From Microbacterium sp. (GTDB lineage: Bacteria; Actinomycetota; Actinomycetes; Actinomycetales; Microbacteriaceae): a stretch of 64,000 nucleotides of DNA. The translations under genes were made by a program, and so were the position numbers. The DNA lies in contig JAITLM010000193.1 of NCBI GenBank assembly GCA_031277885.1, positions 29,237 to 93,236 on the forward strand, in the 5' to 3' direction. Numbering within the stretch: position 1 is the stretch's first letter; each line of letters starts with the position of its first letter. The notes under the pieces are model-generated. The model saw only the letters and a list, made by a program, of their open reading frames with translations, had not been told where the DNA came from and searched no databases. Of the stretch, positions 9,441 to 18,604 are shown piece after piece.

Positions 9441-11365
9441 TCGGCGGGCAGCCCCTCGTGGAGCGCGTCGCGGATACCACCTCGGCGAAGCGCCGCGTCA
9501 TCCTCTTCGCCCTGCATTCGGAGCGGGGCGACGCTGACGATGCCACCCTGTATCAGCTCGACGCACTGCGTCCGCTGGCAGCGCGGCTCATCGTGATCGT
9601 CGAGCCCTCGCTCACGGAGGAAGACCTCGCCGCGGTCGCGGCGAGGAGCGATGAGATCGTTCATCACGAGGGGATCGCGACCGGCTCCGCGGCATACCGG
9701 GTGGCGCTCGACGCCGACGATGTCGCGTCGTACGACGAGGTCCTCTTCACCGGCAACGGATGGTTCGGCCCCATCGGATCGTTCGATGAAGTCCTTGCCC
9801 GCATGGCGGCCTCGGATGCGGGTGTGTGGAGGCTGATCGAGACGACCGATCGCGCACCGGAGGTCTTTCCCATGGAGGGCTTCCCCCGGGCGCTGACGCC
9901 ATGGACGTGGACGGTGGTCAGAGCCGACGTCGTCAGCTCTCCGGCCTGGCGTGAGTACTGGGCGGCGAGCCGCGACGACAGCGAGGATGCGTTCGCCGAG
10001 GCACTGATCGCGCAGGGCGTATCCGGTTCCGCGGCCTTCCCCGCGACCCTCGGGCCGCGGGGAAACCCGGGGATTCTCGCTCCCGGGGCGCTGCTCGATG
10101 CCGGCTGTCCTGTGCTGCTGCGAACGGTGTTCGCGCAGTTCCCGCCCTTGCTCGATCGATTCGCGGTGCTGGTGCGACCGATCGTGACGGAGATGGGCCG
10201 GCGCGGGTATCCGGTGGAGCTCCTCTGGCGCGCCGTCGTCCGCACGACGCCTCCGGCCGCGCTCAACGCGCTGGGCGCCATGCTCGAGATCCTGCCCGAC
10301 GCCGTGCCGGCAGCCTCGCACAGGTCGGAGGACGAAGCACCTCTGCGCGTCGTCGTCCTCGCTCATGTGCCGCACCTCGGCTTCGTGGACGAGCTCGCCG
10401 ATCGACTCCGGCAGATCCCCGGTGAGTTCGATCTCATCATCACGACGACGGACGGCCGCAAGGCGGCCAAGCTGAAGAGCCGCCTGCGGACGAGTGCGCA
10501 GGCGTGGGCGCGGAACGCCGAGGTGCGTGTGACCTGGGTGCCCGGAGGGCGCGACATGGGCGCACTGCTCATCGGGTGCCGGGACATCCTGCTGTCGGAT
10601 CGCTACGACGTCATCGTTCGTGTCCACGGGCGCGAACCACGGCGGAAGACCCTCAACATCAGGGAGTACGGCCGCCGATATCAGCTGGAGAACCTGCTGA
10701 GCAGCCCCGGCTACGTGCAGCGGATCTTCGACCTCTTCCGACGTGAACCCGGCCTTGGCATGGTGTTCCCGCCCATCGTGCACATCGGCTACGGGACGAT
10801 GGGGCGGGGATGGGGCGCCTATCGCGAACCAGCTGAGGACCTCGCGGGCGAACTCGGTATCGCCGTCCCGTTCGACGAGGTCTCGCCGCTCGCGCCCTAC
10901 GGAGGCATGTGGATCGGTCGGCCGTCTGCCCTTCGACTCTTCGCCGAGCACAACTGGACCGTGGGCGACTACCACCGCAGCCGGCGCGTGCGCTGGGTCG
11001 AGCTCACCCGTGTCCAGGAGCGGCTGCTCGGTCTCGCTGCGGCGGAAGCCGGCTTCCATTGCCGCACCGTGATGAACCGCGAGCACGCGCAGATCTCGCA
11101 CACTGCTCTTGAGTTCAAGCTCGACGAGCTGTCGACGACGATCCGCGGCTATCCGGTGGAACAGATCCACCTCTTGCGCCGTGCCGGGTGGACCGGTTAC
11201 GGAGGCGTGGTCGCCCTGACCCGGATGTACATCAACCTCAACCATCCTCGGATCGCGGCCGCCACTCAGCCGTTGTACCGCGCGGCGCGCAATGCCGGGC
11301 TGATGGCGAAGCGGGTCCTGGCAGCCGTCCGCAACGAGCACCAGGACGACGGGAGCGACCGATGA
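9437..11365 (+). CDS. RgpF-like rhamnan synthesis protein, copy 1
   Basis: A 642-aa member of the rhamnan synthesis F family (named for streptococcal RgpF), involved in L-rhamnose polymer assembly. Family landmarks include [14 protein letters not shown] early and, in the C-terminal half, [38 protein letters not shown] and [10 protein letters not shown]. Where relatives carry K-I/V-H-T/S-K-K, this copy reads RVHGREP. It overlaps rmlA and the second copy by 4 nt each (ATGA), so the three are one translational unit. The products are predicted cytoplasmic and to act before the ABC exporter at 13351. Confidence 0.85.
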   Translation: MIGGQPLVERVADTTSAKRRVILFALHSERGDADDATLYQLDALRPLAARLIVIVEPSLTEEDLAAVAARSDEIVHHEGIATGSAAYRVALDADDVASYDEVLFTGNGWFGPIGSFDEVLARMAASDAGVWRLIETTDRAPEVFPMEGFPRALTPWTWTVVRADVVSSPAWREYWAASRDDSEDAFAEALIAQGVSGSAAFPATLGPRGNPGILAPGALLDAGCPVLLRTVFAQFPPLLDRFAVLVRPIVTEMGRRGYPVELLWRAVVRTTPPAALNALGAMLEILPDAVPAASHRSEDEAPLRVVVLAHVPHLGFVDELADRLRQIPGEFDLIITTTDGRKAAKLKSRLRTSAQAWARNAEVRVTWVPGGRDMGALLIGCRDILLSDRYDVIVRVHGREPRRKTLNIREYGRRYQLENLLSSPGYVQRIFDLFRREPGLGMVFPPIVHIGYGTMGRGWGAYREPAEDLAGELGIAVPFDEVSPLAPYGGMWIGRPSALRLFAEHNWTVGDYHRSRRVRWVELTRVQERLLGLAAAEAGFHCRTVMNREHAQISHTALEFKLDELSTTIRGYPVEQIHLLRRAGWTGYGGVVALTRMYINLNHPRIAAATQPLYRAARNAGLMAKRVLAAVRNEHQDDGSDR

Positions 11366-13299
11366 CGGCGACGAGCGAGCTGATCCCGGCATACCCCCGC
11401 GTGGCTCAGACCTTCCCGGCGGACGGCAGACGGCTGCTGATCTATGTGGTCTACGATCCCCGGGGCGATGTCGAGGACTATGTCCTGCACGCGCTGACGG
11501 CCCTGCGCCCGCACATGTCGCGGATCCTGATCGTCGTCAACGGAACCCTCACCCCGAGCGGACGGGAGCGGATCGCCGCGGTCAGCGACGAAGTCGTCGA
11601 GCGGGAGAACCGCGGATACGACATCTGGGGATACAAGCACGGCTTGGATCACATGGGCGAGGGTCTTCACGAGTACGACGAGGTCGTGATCGCGAACGAC
11701 ACCTGGTACGGACCGGTGCGTTCCTTCGCGGATGTCTTCGACCGCATGGACGAGCGAGCCGTGCATTTCTGGGGAATCACCGACCATGCGCGCGTGGAGC
11801 CGCACCCGTTCACCCACACGGGCTATCTTCCGTACCACCTCCAGTCCTACTGGGTCGCCGTACGTCGGGACATGATCGTCTCCGACGAATGGGAGGAGTA
11901 CTGGCGGCAGCTGCCCGAAATGGTGACCTACTCGGATGCGGTCGTCAAACACGAAGGGGTGTTCACCGAGCACTTCACCGGACATGGATTCGTGGGCGAT
12001 GTCGCGTTCCCCCTCCTGCTGGATACCCCGGAGAACTATCCGGTGCTTTACGCGCGGCAGCTGCTCGACGCAGGGTGTCCTACTCTCAAGCGTCGGGCCT
12101 TCTTCCAGTGGCCGCCGTATCTCGATCAGTCGGGCGTGGTCAGCCGCTGGACCCTCGATGCTGCGGCGGAGTACGGCTACCCTGTCGACCTGATCTACGC
12201 CGACATGGCGCGCAATGTGGCTCCGCGCGTCATGAACGCCGGCGCAGCGCTGCTCTCCGTGCTGCCGGAGGAGGAAGCCGGCTATGATCCGGCGACGCCG
12301 CTGCGCACGCTCGTGGTCGCCCACGTCTTCTATCCGGAGATGATCGAGGAGATGCTCGATCGCGCGGACTGCCTCCCTGGCGCGTACGACCTGCTGATCA
12401 CAACTCCTGAGGAGGCCCGCGCCGTCGAGATCCGGCGTCGGATCGACGGCAGGAGTCTGCGTGGCGACGTCCAGGTTCGCGTCCTGGAGTCGAACAACGG
12501 CCGGGATCAGGGGGCATTCCTCGTCGGCTGCCGGGACGAGATCCTGAGCGGCGGGTACGACCTGCTGGTCAAGATCCACTCCAAGAAGACTCCGCAAGAC
12601 GCCCCCGCCGTGGGTGCCCATTTCAAGGAGCAGCAGTTCGGGAACCTTCTGAGTTCGCCCGGGTACGTCGCGAACGTCGTCGGGCTCTTCCAGCGCGAGC
12701 CCGGGCTCGGGCTGGCCTATCCGCCGACGGTGCATCTCGGCCATCCGACGATCGGTCACGGTTGGTGGGAGAACAAGCCCGCTTTCGCTGAATGGTGCCG
12801 CACGCTCGGAATCCGCGTGCCGCTCGATGAGGGATCGCCGCTGGCGCCCTTCGGATCCATGTACTTCGCCCGCCCCGAAGCGCTCCGGACACTGGTAGAG
12901 CATCCCTGGACGTATGACGACTTCGGCGGCGCGGACGCCTATCAGGACGGGGGACTGGCTCACGTGCTGGAGCGGGTCCCGTCCTATGCGGCGGGAGAGC
13001 GCGGCTATCACACGCGGACGATCGCGACCTCCGAATATCTGTCGATGAGCTATTCCGCGCTCAGCTACAACCTCGATCAGATCTCGATGACGATGCCGGG
13101 CACCACGATGGACAAGATCCAGTTGCTTCGGCGCCTCGGCGAGTGGGACTACGGGACGGCGAGAGATCTCGGCCGCATGTTCGTCACGCTTCACGCACCG
13201 CATCTGCGAGATCGCGCGAAAGGCCTTTATTATCGCACTCAGAGCGTGCGGGGACTCCTGTGGCGGCTTCGCCACCCGTCATCCTGGCGGCGCGGCTGA
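11362..13299 (+). CDS. RgpF-like rhamnan synthesis protein, copy 2
   Basis: A 645-aa paralogue of the preceding protein. It has the family landmarks ENRGYDIWGYKHGL, YDEVVIANDTWYGP, NNGRDQGAFLVGCRDEIL, the canonical [20 protein letters not shown] and SPLAPFGSMYFARPEAL. The start is the ATG overlapping the upstream stop (ATGA); a longer frame open to 11188 would run through the upstream gene. It is likely the more typical of the pair because it retains the KIHSKK motif. The ABC exporter genes follow after a 51-bp gap that contains their own candidate promoter. Confidence 0.87.
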   Translation: MTATSELIPAYPRVAQTFPADGRRLLIYVVYDPRGDVEDYVLHALTALRPHMSRILIVVNGTLTPSGRERIAAVSDEVVERENRGYDIWGYKHGLDHMGEGLHEYDEVVIANDTWYGPVRSFADVFDRMDERAVHFWGITDHARVEPHPFTHTGYLPYHLQSYWVAVRRDMIVSDEWEEYWRQLPEMVTYSDAVVKHEGVFTEHFTGHGFVGDVAFPLLLDTPENYPVLYARQLLDAGCPTLKRRAFFQWPPYLDQSGVVSRWTLDAAAEYGYPVDLIYADMARNVAPRVMNAGAALLSVLPEEEAGYDPATPLRTLVVAHVFYPEMIEEMLDRADCLPGAYDLLITTPEEARAVEIRRRIDGRSLRGDVQVRVLESNNGRDQGAFLVGCRDEILSGGYDLLVKIHSKKTPQDAPAVGAHFKEQQFGNLLSSPGYVANVVGLFQREPGLGLAYPPTVHLGHPTIGHGWWENKPAFAEWCRTLGIRVPLDEGSPLAPFGSMYFARPEALRTLVEHPWTYDDFGGADAYQDGGLAHVLERVPSYAAGERGYHTRTIATSEYLSMSYSALSYNLDQISMTMPGTTMDKIQLLRRLGEWDYGTARDLGRMFVTLHAPHLRDRAKGLYYRTQSVRGLLWRLRHPSSWRRG

Positions 13300-13337
13300 C
13301 AGCCGTCCGTCTCACGCATCCTCCACGATCAGATCGG

Positions 13338-13343
13338 TAAACT
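13338..13343 (+). promoter_or_regulatory. Candidate -10 for leaderless mRNA of the first ABC exporter
   Basis: TAAACT followed by 7 nt (gcacgct) and the ATG at 13351. No Shine-Dalgarno sequence is present. Confidence 0.5.
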
Positions 13344-13350
13344 GCACGCT

Positions 13351-14271
13351 ATGTCTGTGGCCCAACCCGGATCGGCCTCGGAGCGCTACACGCGCTTGAG
13401 CGCCCTTCCCCTCCGCGAAGTCGGGGGGCTTCGTCCGTTCACCCCCCGAGGCTTCGTCGGATCGATACGCGACATCCTCGCTCATCGAGAGATGCTGGAT
13501 CTCCTTGTCAAGCGCGACCTGAAGTCTCGCTATAAGGACTCGGCGCTCGGCTTCCTATGGTCCCTCGCCCGCCCGCTGGTGCAGCTCCTGATCTACTTCG
13601 TCGTGCTGGGACAGTTCATCGGGGCGGCGAGGGGGATCCCCGATTTCGCGATCTTCATCTTCTCCGGGCTCACCGCGATGGGGCTGTTCACCGAGATCGC
13701 CGTCGGCGGCACCGGATCAATCCTCGCCAACGCCGGGCTCGTGAAGAAGGTCTACGTCCCGCGCGAGCTCTTCCCGCTCGCCTCCACGGGGTCGGCGCTC
13801 TTCAACTTCGGGGTGCAGCTCCTGGTCCTGCTGGTCGCGACGGTGGTGGCGGGCAAGCCGCCGATCCACCCGCAGCTCGCCTACATCATCCCGTCCTTGG
13901 CGCTGATCATCGTCTACGGTCTCGCGTTCGCGTTGCTGCTGGGGGCGCTCAACGTCTATCTGCGGGACGTCCAGTACCTGGTCGAGGTCGCGACCATGCT
14001 GCTGTTCTGGGCATCGCCCGTCGTGTACGCGTGGTCTATGGTCAAGGGGCTCATCCACCACGCGTGGATCCTCGACATCTACACGAACAATCCGCTGACC
14101 CTGGCGGTGATCGGTTTCCAGAAGGCGTTCTGGGTCGCCGGTGACACTCTGCCGCAGCCGGACGACCTGCTCCTGCGCCAGTTGGTGGCGCTGCTGATCG
14201 GCTTGGTGCTTCTGGTGCTGAGTCATCGAGTCTTCCTGCGTCTGCAGGGCAACTTCGCGCAGGAGCTGTGA
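13351..14271 (+). CDS. Polysaccharide ABC exporter, permease (Wzm type)
   Basis: A 306-aa ABC-2 type membrane subunit with about six transmembrane helices. After an amphipathic start it has LVKRDLKSRYKDSALGFLW and later VYVPRELFPLAS, both typical of Wzm/TagG-type glycan exporters. It pairs with the ATPase starting 8 nt downstream. Together they would export the finished rhamnose-rich chain made by the upstream RgpF-like proteins. A candidate leaderless start suggests it can be transcribed independently of rmlA-rgpF. Confidence 0.9.
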   Translation: MSVAQPGSASERYTRLSALPLREVGGLRPFTPRGFVGSIRDILAHREMLDLLVKRDLKSRYKDSALGFLWSLARPLVQLLIYFVVLGQFIGAARGIPDFAIFIFSGLTAMGLFTEIAVGGTGSILANAGLVKKVYVPRELFPLASTGSALFNFGVQLLVLLVATVVAGKPPIHPQLAYIIPSLALIIVYGLAFALLLGALNVYLRDVQYLVEVATMLLFWASPVVYAWSMVKGLIHHAWILDIYTNNPLTLAVIGFQKAFWVAGDTLPQPDDLLLRQLVALLIGLVLLVLSHRVFLRLQGNFAQEL

Positions 14272-14278
14272 GGACGGC

Positions 14279-15487
14279 ATGGTAGAGATGATGAGCACCG
14301 CGCAGGCGACGATGGAACGACCCGTCGTGGTCGACGTCGCCGATGTCTCCAAGCGCTTCACCGTGCGCAAGGATTCCTCTCTCAAGGAGAGGATCGTGAC
14401 CCTCGGCAAGGCCGGTCGTCGGCACCGCGAGGACTATTGGGCCTTGAACGACGTCTCCGTGCAGATCCGCGCGGGCAGCACTCTGGGCTTGATCGGGCAC
14501 AACGGTTCCGGCAAGAGCACGCTGCTCAAGGTGATCGGCGGAATCATCCAGCCGACCTCGGGCGAGGTTCGCCAGCGCGGCCGTGTGGCGGCGCTGCTCG
14601 AGCTCGGTGCGGGTTTCCATCCCGATCTGACAGGACGGGAGAACGTCTATCTCAACGCCTCGCTGCTCGGTCTGACGCGGGAGGAGACCGACTCGCGCTT
14701 CGCCGAGATCCTCGAGTTCTCCGGGATCGGCGACTTCATCGACACGCAGGTGAAGTTCTACTCCTCCGGCATGTATGTCAGGCTCGCGTTCGCCGTCGCC
14801 GTCCACACCGACCCCGACATCCTCCTCGTCGACGAGGTGCTGGCCGTCGGCGACGAGGCCTTCCAGAAGAAGTGCATGGACAAGATCGAGGAGTTCCAGA
14901 GGGAGGGACGCTCGATCATCTTCGTCAGCCATGCGCTCGGCCAGATCGAGGAGCTCTGCGATCGGGTGCTGCTGCTGGATCACGGGAAGGTCGTCTTTGA
15001 CGGCATCCCGGAGACTGCTGTCGAGCGCTTCCGCGAGATCCTCAAGGAGGGCTCGGAACGCGACGGACAGCACAGTCTCTCGATGCAGGCGATGAAGGTC
15101 CTCGGTGTCGAGATCTGCGACGAGTCCGGCCAGAAGGTCGAGGAGATCAGCGCCGGGACGCCGTTCAACGTGCGGATCAGAGTGCATTCGGACGTGCGGG
15201 TCGAGTCATGGGCCCTGGGCTTCAGCATCGACACCGGGTCCGGTCACATGGCGCTGGCGTCCAATACCGATCTCGCCGGGGCTCAGCTCGAGCCGATCGA
15301 GGGGGATCGCACGGTCCAGCTCCAGGTGAGCGATGCCAGCCTCGGCTCAGGGCACTACGTCGTCAACGCCAATGTCGCGGGTTTCAGCACGCCCAGCGCG
15401 CATTCGCTCGAGGGCGGGGCGAGCTTCACCGTCGTGGGATCGGCGCAGACCATCGGACCCGTCGGGGGCGCGGTCAGCGTTCGCTGA
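14279..15487 (+). CDS. Polysaccharide ABC exporter, ATPase with C-terminal Wzt domain
   Basis: A 402-aa ATPase. Walker A GHNGSGKST is at about 73-81, the signature YSSGMYVRLAFAVA and the Walker B ILLVDEVLAVGDE follow. Residues about 270-402 form a beta-rich extension that matches the Wzt carbohydrate-binding domain, which in O-antigen exporters recognises the terminal modification of the chain. The second exporter in the window lacks it (246 aa), so the two probably recognise substrates differently. The first ATG was chosen because GAGGAC precedes it; ATGs 9 and 12 nt downstream are possible. It overlaps the convergent glycosyltransferase by 14 nt. Confidence 0.9.
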   Translation: MVEMMSTAQATMERPVVVDVADVSKRFTVRKDSSLKERIVTLGKAGRRHREDYWALNDVSVQIRAGSTLGLIGHNGSGKSTLLKVIGGIIQPTSGEVRQRGRVAALLELGAGFHPDLTGRENVYLNASLLGLTREETDSRFAEILEFSGIGDFIDTQVKFYSSGMYVRLAFAVAVHTDPDILLVDEVLAVGDEAFQKKCMDKIEEFQREGRSIIFVSHALGQIEELCDRVLLLDHGKVVFDGIPETAVERFREILKEGSERDGQHSLSMQAMKVLGVEICDESGQKVEEISAGTPFNVRIRVHSDVRVESWALGFSIDTGSGHMALASNTDLAGAQLEPIEGDRTVQLQVSDASLGSGHYVVNANVAGFSTPSAHSLEGGASFTVVGSAQTIGPVGGAVSVR

Positions 15488-17612
15488 GTGCGTCGTTCAG
15501 CAGCGTTCTGGCTCTTGCGTCGAAGGAGTCTCGTTCTCGAACGAGGGCGCCGATCCTCGCCATCTGCTCCCCGTCGGGGAACAGGGCGTCCGGATCGCCG
15601 CTCAGCAGCGCCACGAGATCGTCGCCGTTCCGGAACGTCGGCACGGCTCCCTCGAACTCCTGCGCGATGCCTTCGACTTCGTCGCTGATGACGCGGCCGC
15701 CGGCGGCGAGCACGTCGTACGGCCGGTTCGAGATGAACCCGTGCTTCCGCATCGCCGGCCAGTGGTCGTTGAGGACGACTCCCGCGGTCTCATAGCGGGA
15801 TGGCAGGTCCTCGTTGGCGATCCCGGTCGCAATGATGTGTGACGCCGGGATGTACCCGCGCCAGTCGGGGCCGTACACCTTCAGCGGCATGCCGGCGGAG
15901 ATCGGGGCGACGACCGCCGGCCGGTGCAGCCCGCGCGCTGTCCCGACGAAGACGAGAGACCCGTCCCGGGACGCGCCCGTGGGGTGGAACCGTGTCGGGT
16001 CGGTGCACTGCAGCAGCGCTTCCACGGGACGGTCGAAGCGCAGGCTCGCGTCGCGCGCCCACGGGCGGGAGGCGGCGTACACGCGGTCGAATCCAGAGAG
16101 CTCGTCCGAGGTGATCTCATCCGGGTGGCTGATGATCCACAGCATCCGCCGTCCGGTCGGCGGAGGCGCGATGGGGTGAGGGCCGCGAAGGACGACGGTC
16201 ACGTCGTCGAAACGGGCCGTCGTGCGCTGAGCTGCTGGACGCGCATCGACGGCGGCGTATTGGCCGATCCGCTCGAGCGCGGCGGCGAGGGCGCGGGCGA
16301 AATGCGTGTCCCCCCAGCTCTCGCCTCTCGGTCCCGCCGGCGCGGCCGTCTTGATCGCCCAGCGCAGCCGAGGCACTGACGTGCCGTCCGGGAGGTCGAA
16401 GACGCCCGAGGTCCGAAGGATCGAGGGACCTTGGAGGGTCCACGTGCCGAAGGCGAGGGATCGTGCGAGCGCAGGGGCAGGGGAGTCGATCAGGCCGGGC
16501 AGGGGGAGGGGCCGGCGGGGCACCGGTTGCGTCATGATCGCGTCCACGCCGAGCAGAACGCGCGGCGGCGCGGCATCGCCGGCTCGTCGAGCGGACACCG
16601 GTGCATGGAACGCGGCGGATGGCACGCTCTCGCCGAGCGCGCGCGCGTCCTCGGCGGGGAAGGAGGCCAGCAGAGGGAATCCTTGCCCGCCGTGCGTGAC
16701 GACACCTGCGGACGCCACCGTTCCGTCGTCCGCGAGAAGCAGCGGCTCGACGGGCCCCACCTGCGCGGCGTCGCGCAGCGCGGCAAGCCCAGGAGCCTCG
16801 ATGTCGGCCCCGGGCTCCCGGCGGAGCAACACCGTTCCGCCCTCGTGCTGCACTGTGCTGTCGTCCAGGAGTTGGACACGGTCATCGGCGAGGGCCAGCA
16901 GCCGGGCCGCGACGCGGACCTCCGGGGGTGCCAGGTCGACCTCGAGCACTGCGCGCGTTCGACTCCCGCCGAAGCGCTCGAGGAACGCGAGGAGGACGGT
17001 CAGGATTCGACCGTCGCGATCGCCCGGCCCCAGTCCGATCTCCAGGAAGGTGTCGGGCACCTCCGCCGACGAATCGGACCGGCGAGGTGCCTCGGGAGCG
17101 GAGCTGCGCCTCAGCACATCGGTCGCGATCAGTCGGACCGCGCTCCGGTCGAGCCGCGAGCCCGATCGCATCGAGAGGGACGCCCCCGCCGCCAGCATCC
17201 TCCACGCATGTCCCAGCGGTCCTCCAGGAGCACGAAGAGCGTCCGGATACCTTCCCGCATGGTCCGGCGCGCTCCACGCCACGGTCGTCTCGATCCGCTC
17301 CGGGTCGGACACGAGATAGGCATAGAGCGCGGGAACGCGGTCCGAGTCCGGCAGTTGCGCGGAGACCAGACCCTCGAGGAACAGGGGATTCAAGACGAGC
17401 CCCGTGCGGTAGCCGCCTCGGACGTACGCTCGAACGGCCCTGCGCACGCCGATCCGACGACCCGGATGCCGGGCCCGCAGGAATTCCAGGTCGACCACGT
17501 GCGCGCGACGGATCGTCCGCGCCCACCAGAGCCGGTCAGCCGCTGCGAGCAGGCTCCCCATGACGGGTAGGGACCGGGACCGGCGCCACAGCGCCCGAAG
17601 CATGCTCAGCAC
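15474..17612 (-). CDS. Large glycosyltransferase with C-terminal GT-B domain
   Basis: A 712-aa protein. The C-terminal 300 residues look like a CgeB/Glyco_trans_1-type transferase: MLWIISHPDEIT, RVYAASRPWA, SLVFVGTARGLHRP, KVYGPDWRGYIP, and VVLNDHWPAMRKHGFISNR followed by YDVLAAGGRVISD. Residues 1 to about 400 show no family I recognise; they include a Leu/Ala-rich region and ALLEVDLAPPEVRVAARL-like beta/alpha alternation. The GTG at 17612 follows a minus-strand TAGACT by 6 nt, suggesting a leaderless mRNA; an ATG at 17603 is the alternative. It is divergent from the GT2 gene at 17672 and may add a modification to the exported glycan. Confidence 0.7.
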   Translation of the reverse strand: MLSMLRALWRRSRSLPVMGSLLAAADRLWWARTIRRAHVVDLEFLRARHPGRRIGVRRAVRAYVRGGYRTGLVLNPLFLEGLVSAQLPDSDRVPALYAYLVSDPERIETTVAWSAPDHAGRYPDALRAPGGPLGHAWRMLAAGASLSMRSGSRLDRSAVRLIATDVLRRSSAPEAPRRSDSSAEVPDTFLEIGLGPGDRDGRILTVLLAFLERFGGSRTRAVLEVDLAPPEVRVAARLLALADDRVQLLDDSTVQHEGGTVLLRREPGADIEAPGLAALRDAAQVGPVEPLLLADDGTVASAGVVTHGGQGFPLLASFPAEDARALGESVPSAAFHAPVSARRAGDAAPPRVLLGVDAIMTQPVPRRPLPLPGLIDSPAPALARSLAFGTWTLQGPSILRTSGVFDLPDGTSVPRLRWAIKTAAPAGPRGESWGDTHFARALAAALERIGQYAAVDARPAAQRTTARFDDVTVVLRGPHPIAPPPTGRRMLWIISHPDEITSDELSGFDRVYAASRPWARDASLRFDRPVEALLQCTDPTRFHPTGASRDGSLVFVGTARGLHRPAVVAPISAGMPLKVYGPDWRGYIPASHIIATGIANEDLPSRYETAGVVLNDHWPAMRKHGFISNRPYDVLAAGGRVISDEVEGIAQEFEGAVPTFRNGDDLVALLSGDPDALFPDGEQMARIGALVRERDSFDARARTLLNDALSER

Positions 17613-17618
17613 TGTGGA

Positions 17619-17624
17619 AGTCTA
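17619..17624 (-). promoter_or_regulatory. Candidate -10 for leaderless glycosyltransferase mRNA
   Basis: Minus-strand TAGACT, 6 nt (tccaca), then the GTG at 17612. It lies only 9 nt from the opposing -10 at 17634, so the two divergent promoters are interlocked. Confidence 0.5.
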
Positions 17625-17633
17625 TGCGGATGA

Positions 17634-17639
17634 TAGCCT
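17634..17639 (+). promoter_or_regulatory. Candidate -10 of the GT2-glfT2 operon
   Basis: TAGCCT, giving a leader of about 26 nt with AGGAGGG (17657-17663) before the GTG at 17672. Confidence 0.4.
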
Positions 17640-17671
17640 CGGACGGTCGGTCGGCCAGGAGGGAAGCGCCT

Positions 17672-18604
17672 GTGAGCAACAGATCCGAGGACGAGGCCGC
17701 ACCGGCCGACGCAGCGTCCGCTCGCGTCGGCATCGTTGTGCGCACCAAGGATCGGCCGGCCATGCTGGCGCGGGCGCTCGATGACATCTTGTCCCAGCGG
17801 TTCTCGGACTGGCGCGCGGTCGTGGTCAACGATGGCGGCGATGTCGCGGCCGTCGATCGCGTCATCGAGGGCGTGCAGGACGAGGCGCGAGGGCGCATTA
17901 CTGCGATACACCATCGCCACAGCGCCGGACGGTCCGCCGCCGCGAACGCCGGTGTTCGCGGCGTCGTCGCGGAGTACGTCGTGCTGCACGACGACGATGA
18001 TCTCTGGGATCCCGCCTTCCTCGGCGCGACCGTCGATTGGCTCGATCGGAACACGGAGGACGGCGGAGTCGTGGCCCGCACCGAGATCGTCTACGAGCGC
18101 CAGACCGCGGACGGGTTCGAAGAGACCGGCAGAGTGCCGTTCTGGCCGGAGCTGACAGCCATCACCTACGCGGGCCTGCTGCAGGTCAACCGCTTCGTGC
18201 CGATTGCGTATCTCTACAGGCGCGCCCTGCACGACGAGGTCGGGTATTACCGCGAAGACGTCCACGCGGCGGAAGACTGGGAGTTCAACCTGCGCGTGGC
18301 CGCACGATATCCGATCGGCTTCCTCGGCGAGCGGGTCCTGGCGTTCTGGATGCAGCGGCCGCACGCCATCGGGTCCCTCGGGAACAGCATGTTCGTTCTC
18401 GAGCACGAGCACGAGTACTACGACGGCCGAATCCGAGATGAGGCGCTGCGCAGCTATGTTGCGGGACATGGGAACGGCCTCCCTTTGTTCCTCGCGCGCT
18501 ACGTGCAGGACGAGGTCGCGAGGCAGCTGGACGAGAGGCGGTCGCTCGGGCAGCGGATCACCGAAGCCGCACGTCGCCGGTGGCGCGCACGGCGGATGCG
18601 ATGA
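17672..18604 (+). CDS. Glycosyltransferase family 2
   Basis: A 310-aa cytoplasmic GT-A enzyme. It has GIVVRTKDRPAML at the N-terminus, VVVNDGGD, GRSAAANAGV, the metal-binding LHDDDDLWDP and the acceptor-side HAAEDWEFNLRVA. The GTG at 17672 is preferred over the in-frame ATG at 17624 because AGGAGGG sits 8 nt upstream and homology to GT2 begins soon after. It overlaps the GlfT2-like gene by 4 nt (ATGA), so it may act on the same galactofuranose-containing glycan. Donor sugar unknown. Confidence 0.85.
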   Translation: MSNRSEDEAAPADAASARVGIVVRTKDRPAMLARALDDILSQRFSDWRAVVVNDGGDVAAVDRVIEGVQDEARGRITAIHHRHSAGRSAAANAGVRGVVAEYVVLHDDDDLWDPAFLGATVDWLDRNTEDGGVVARTEIVYERQTADGFEETGRVPFWPELTAITYAGLLQVNRFVPIAYLYRRALHDEVGYYREDVHAAEDWEFNLRVAARYPIGFLGERVLAFWMQRPHAIGSLGNSMFVLEHEHEYYDGRIRDEALRSYVAGHGNGLPLFLARYVQDEVARQLDERRSLGQRITEAARRRWRARRMR

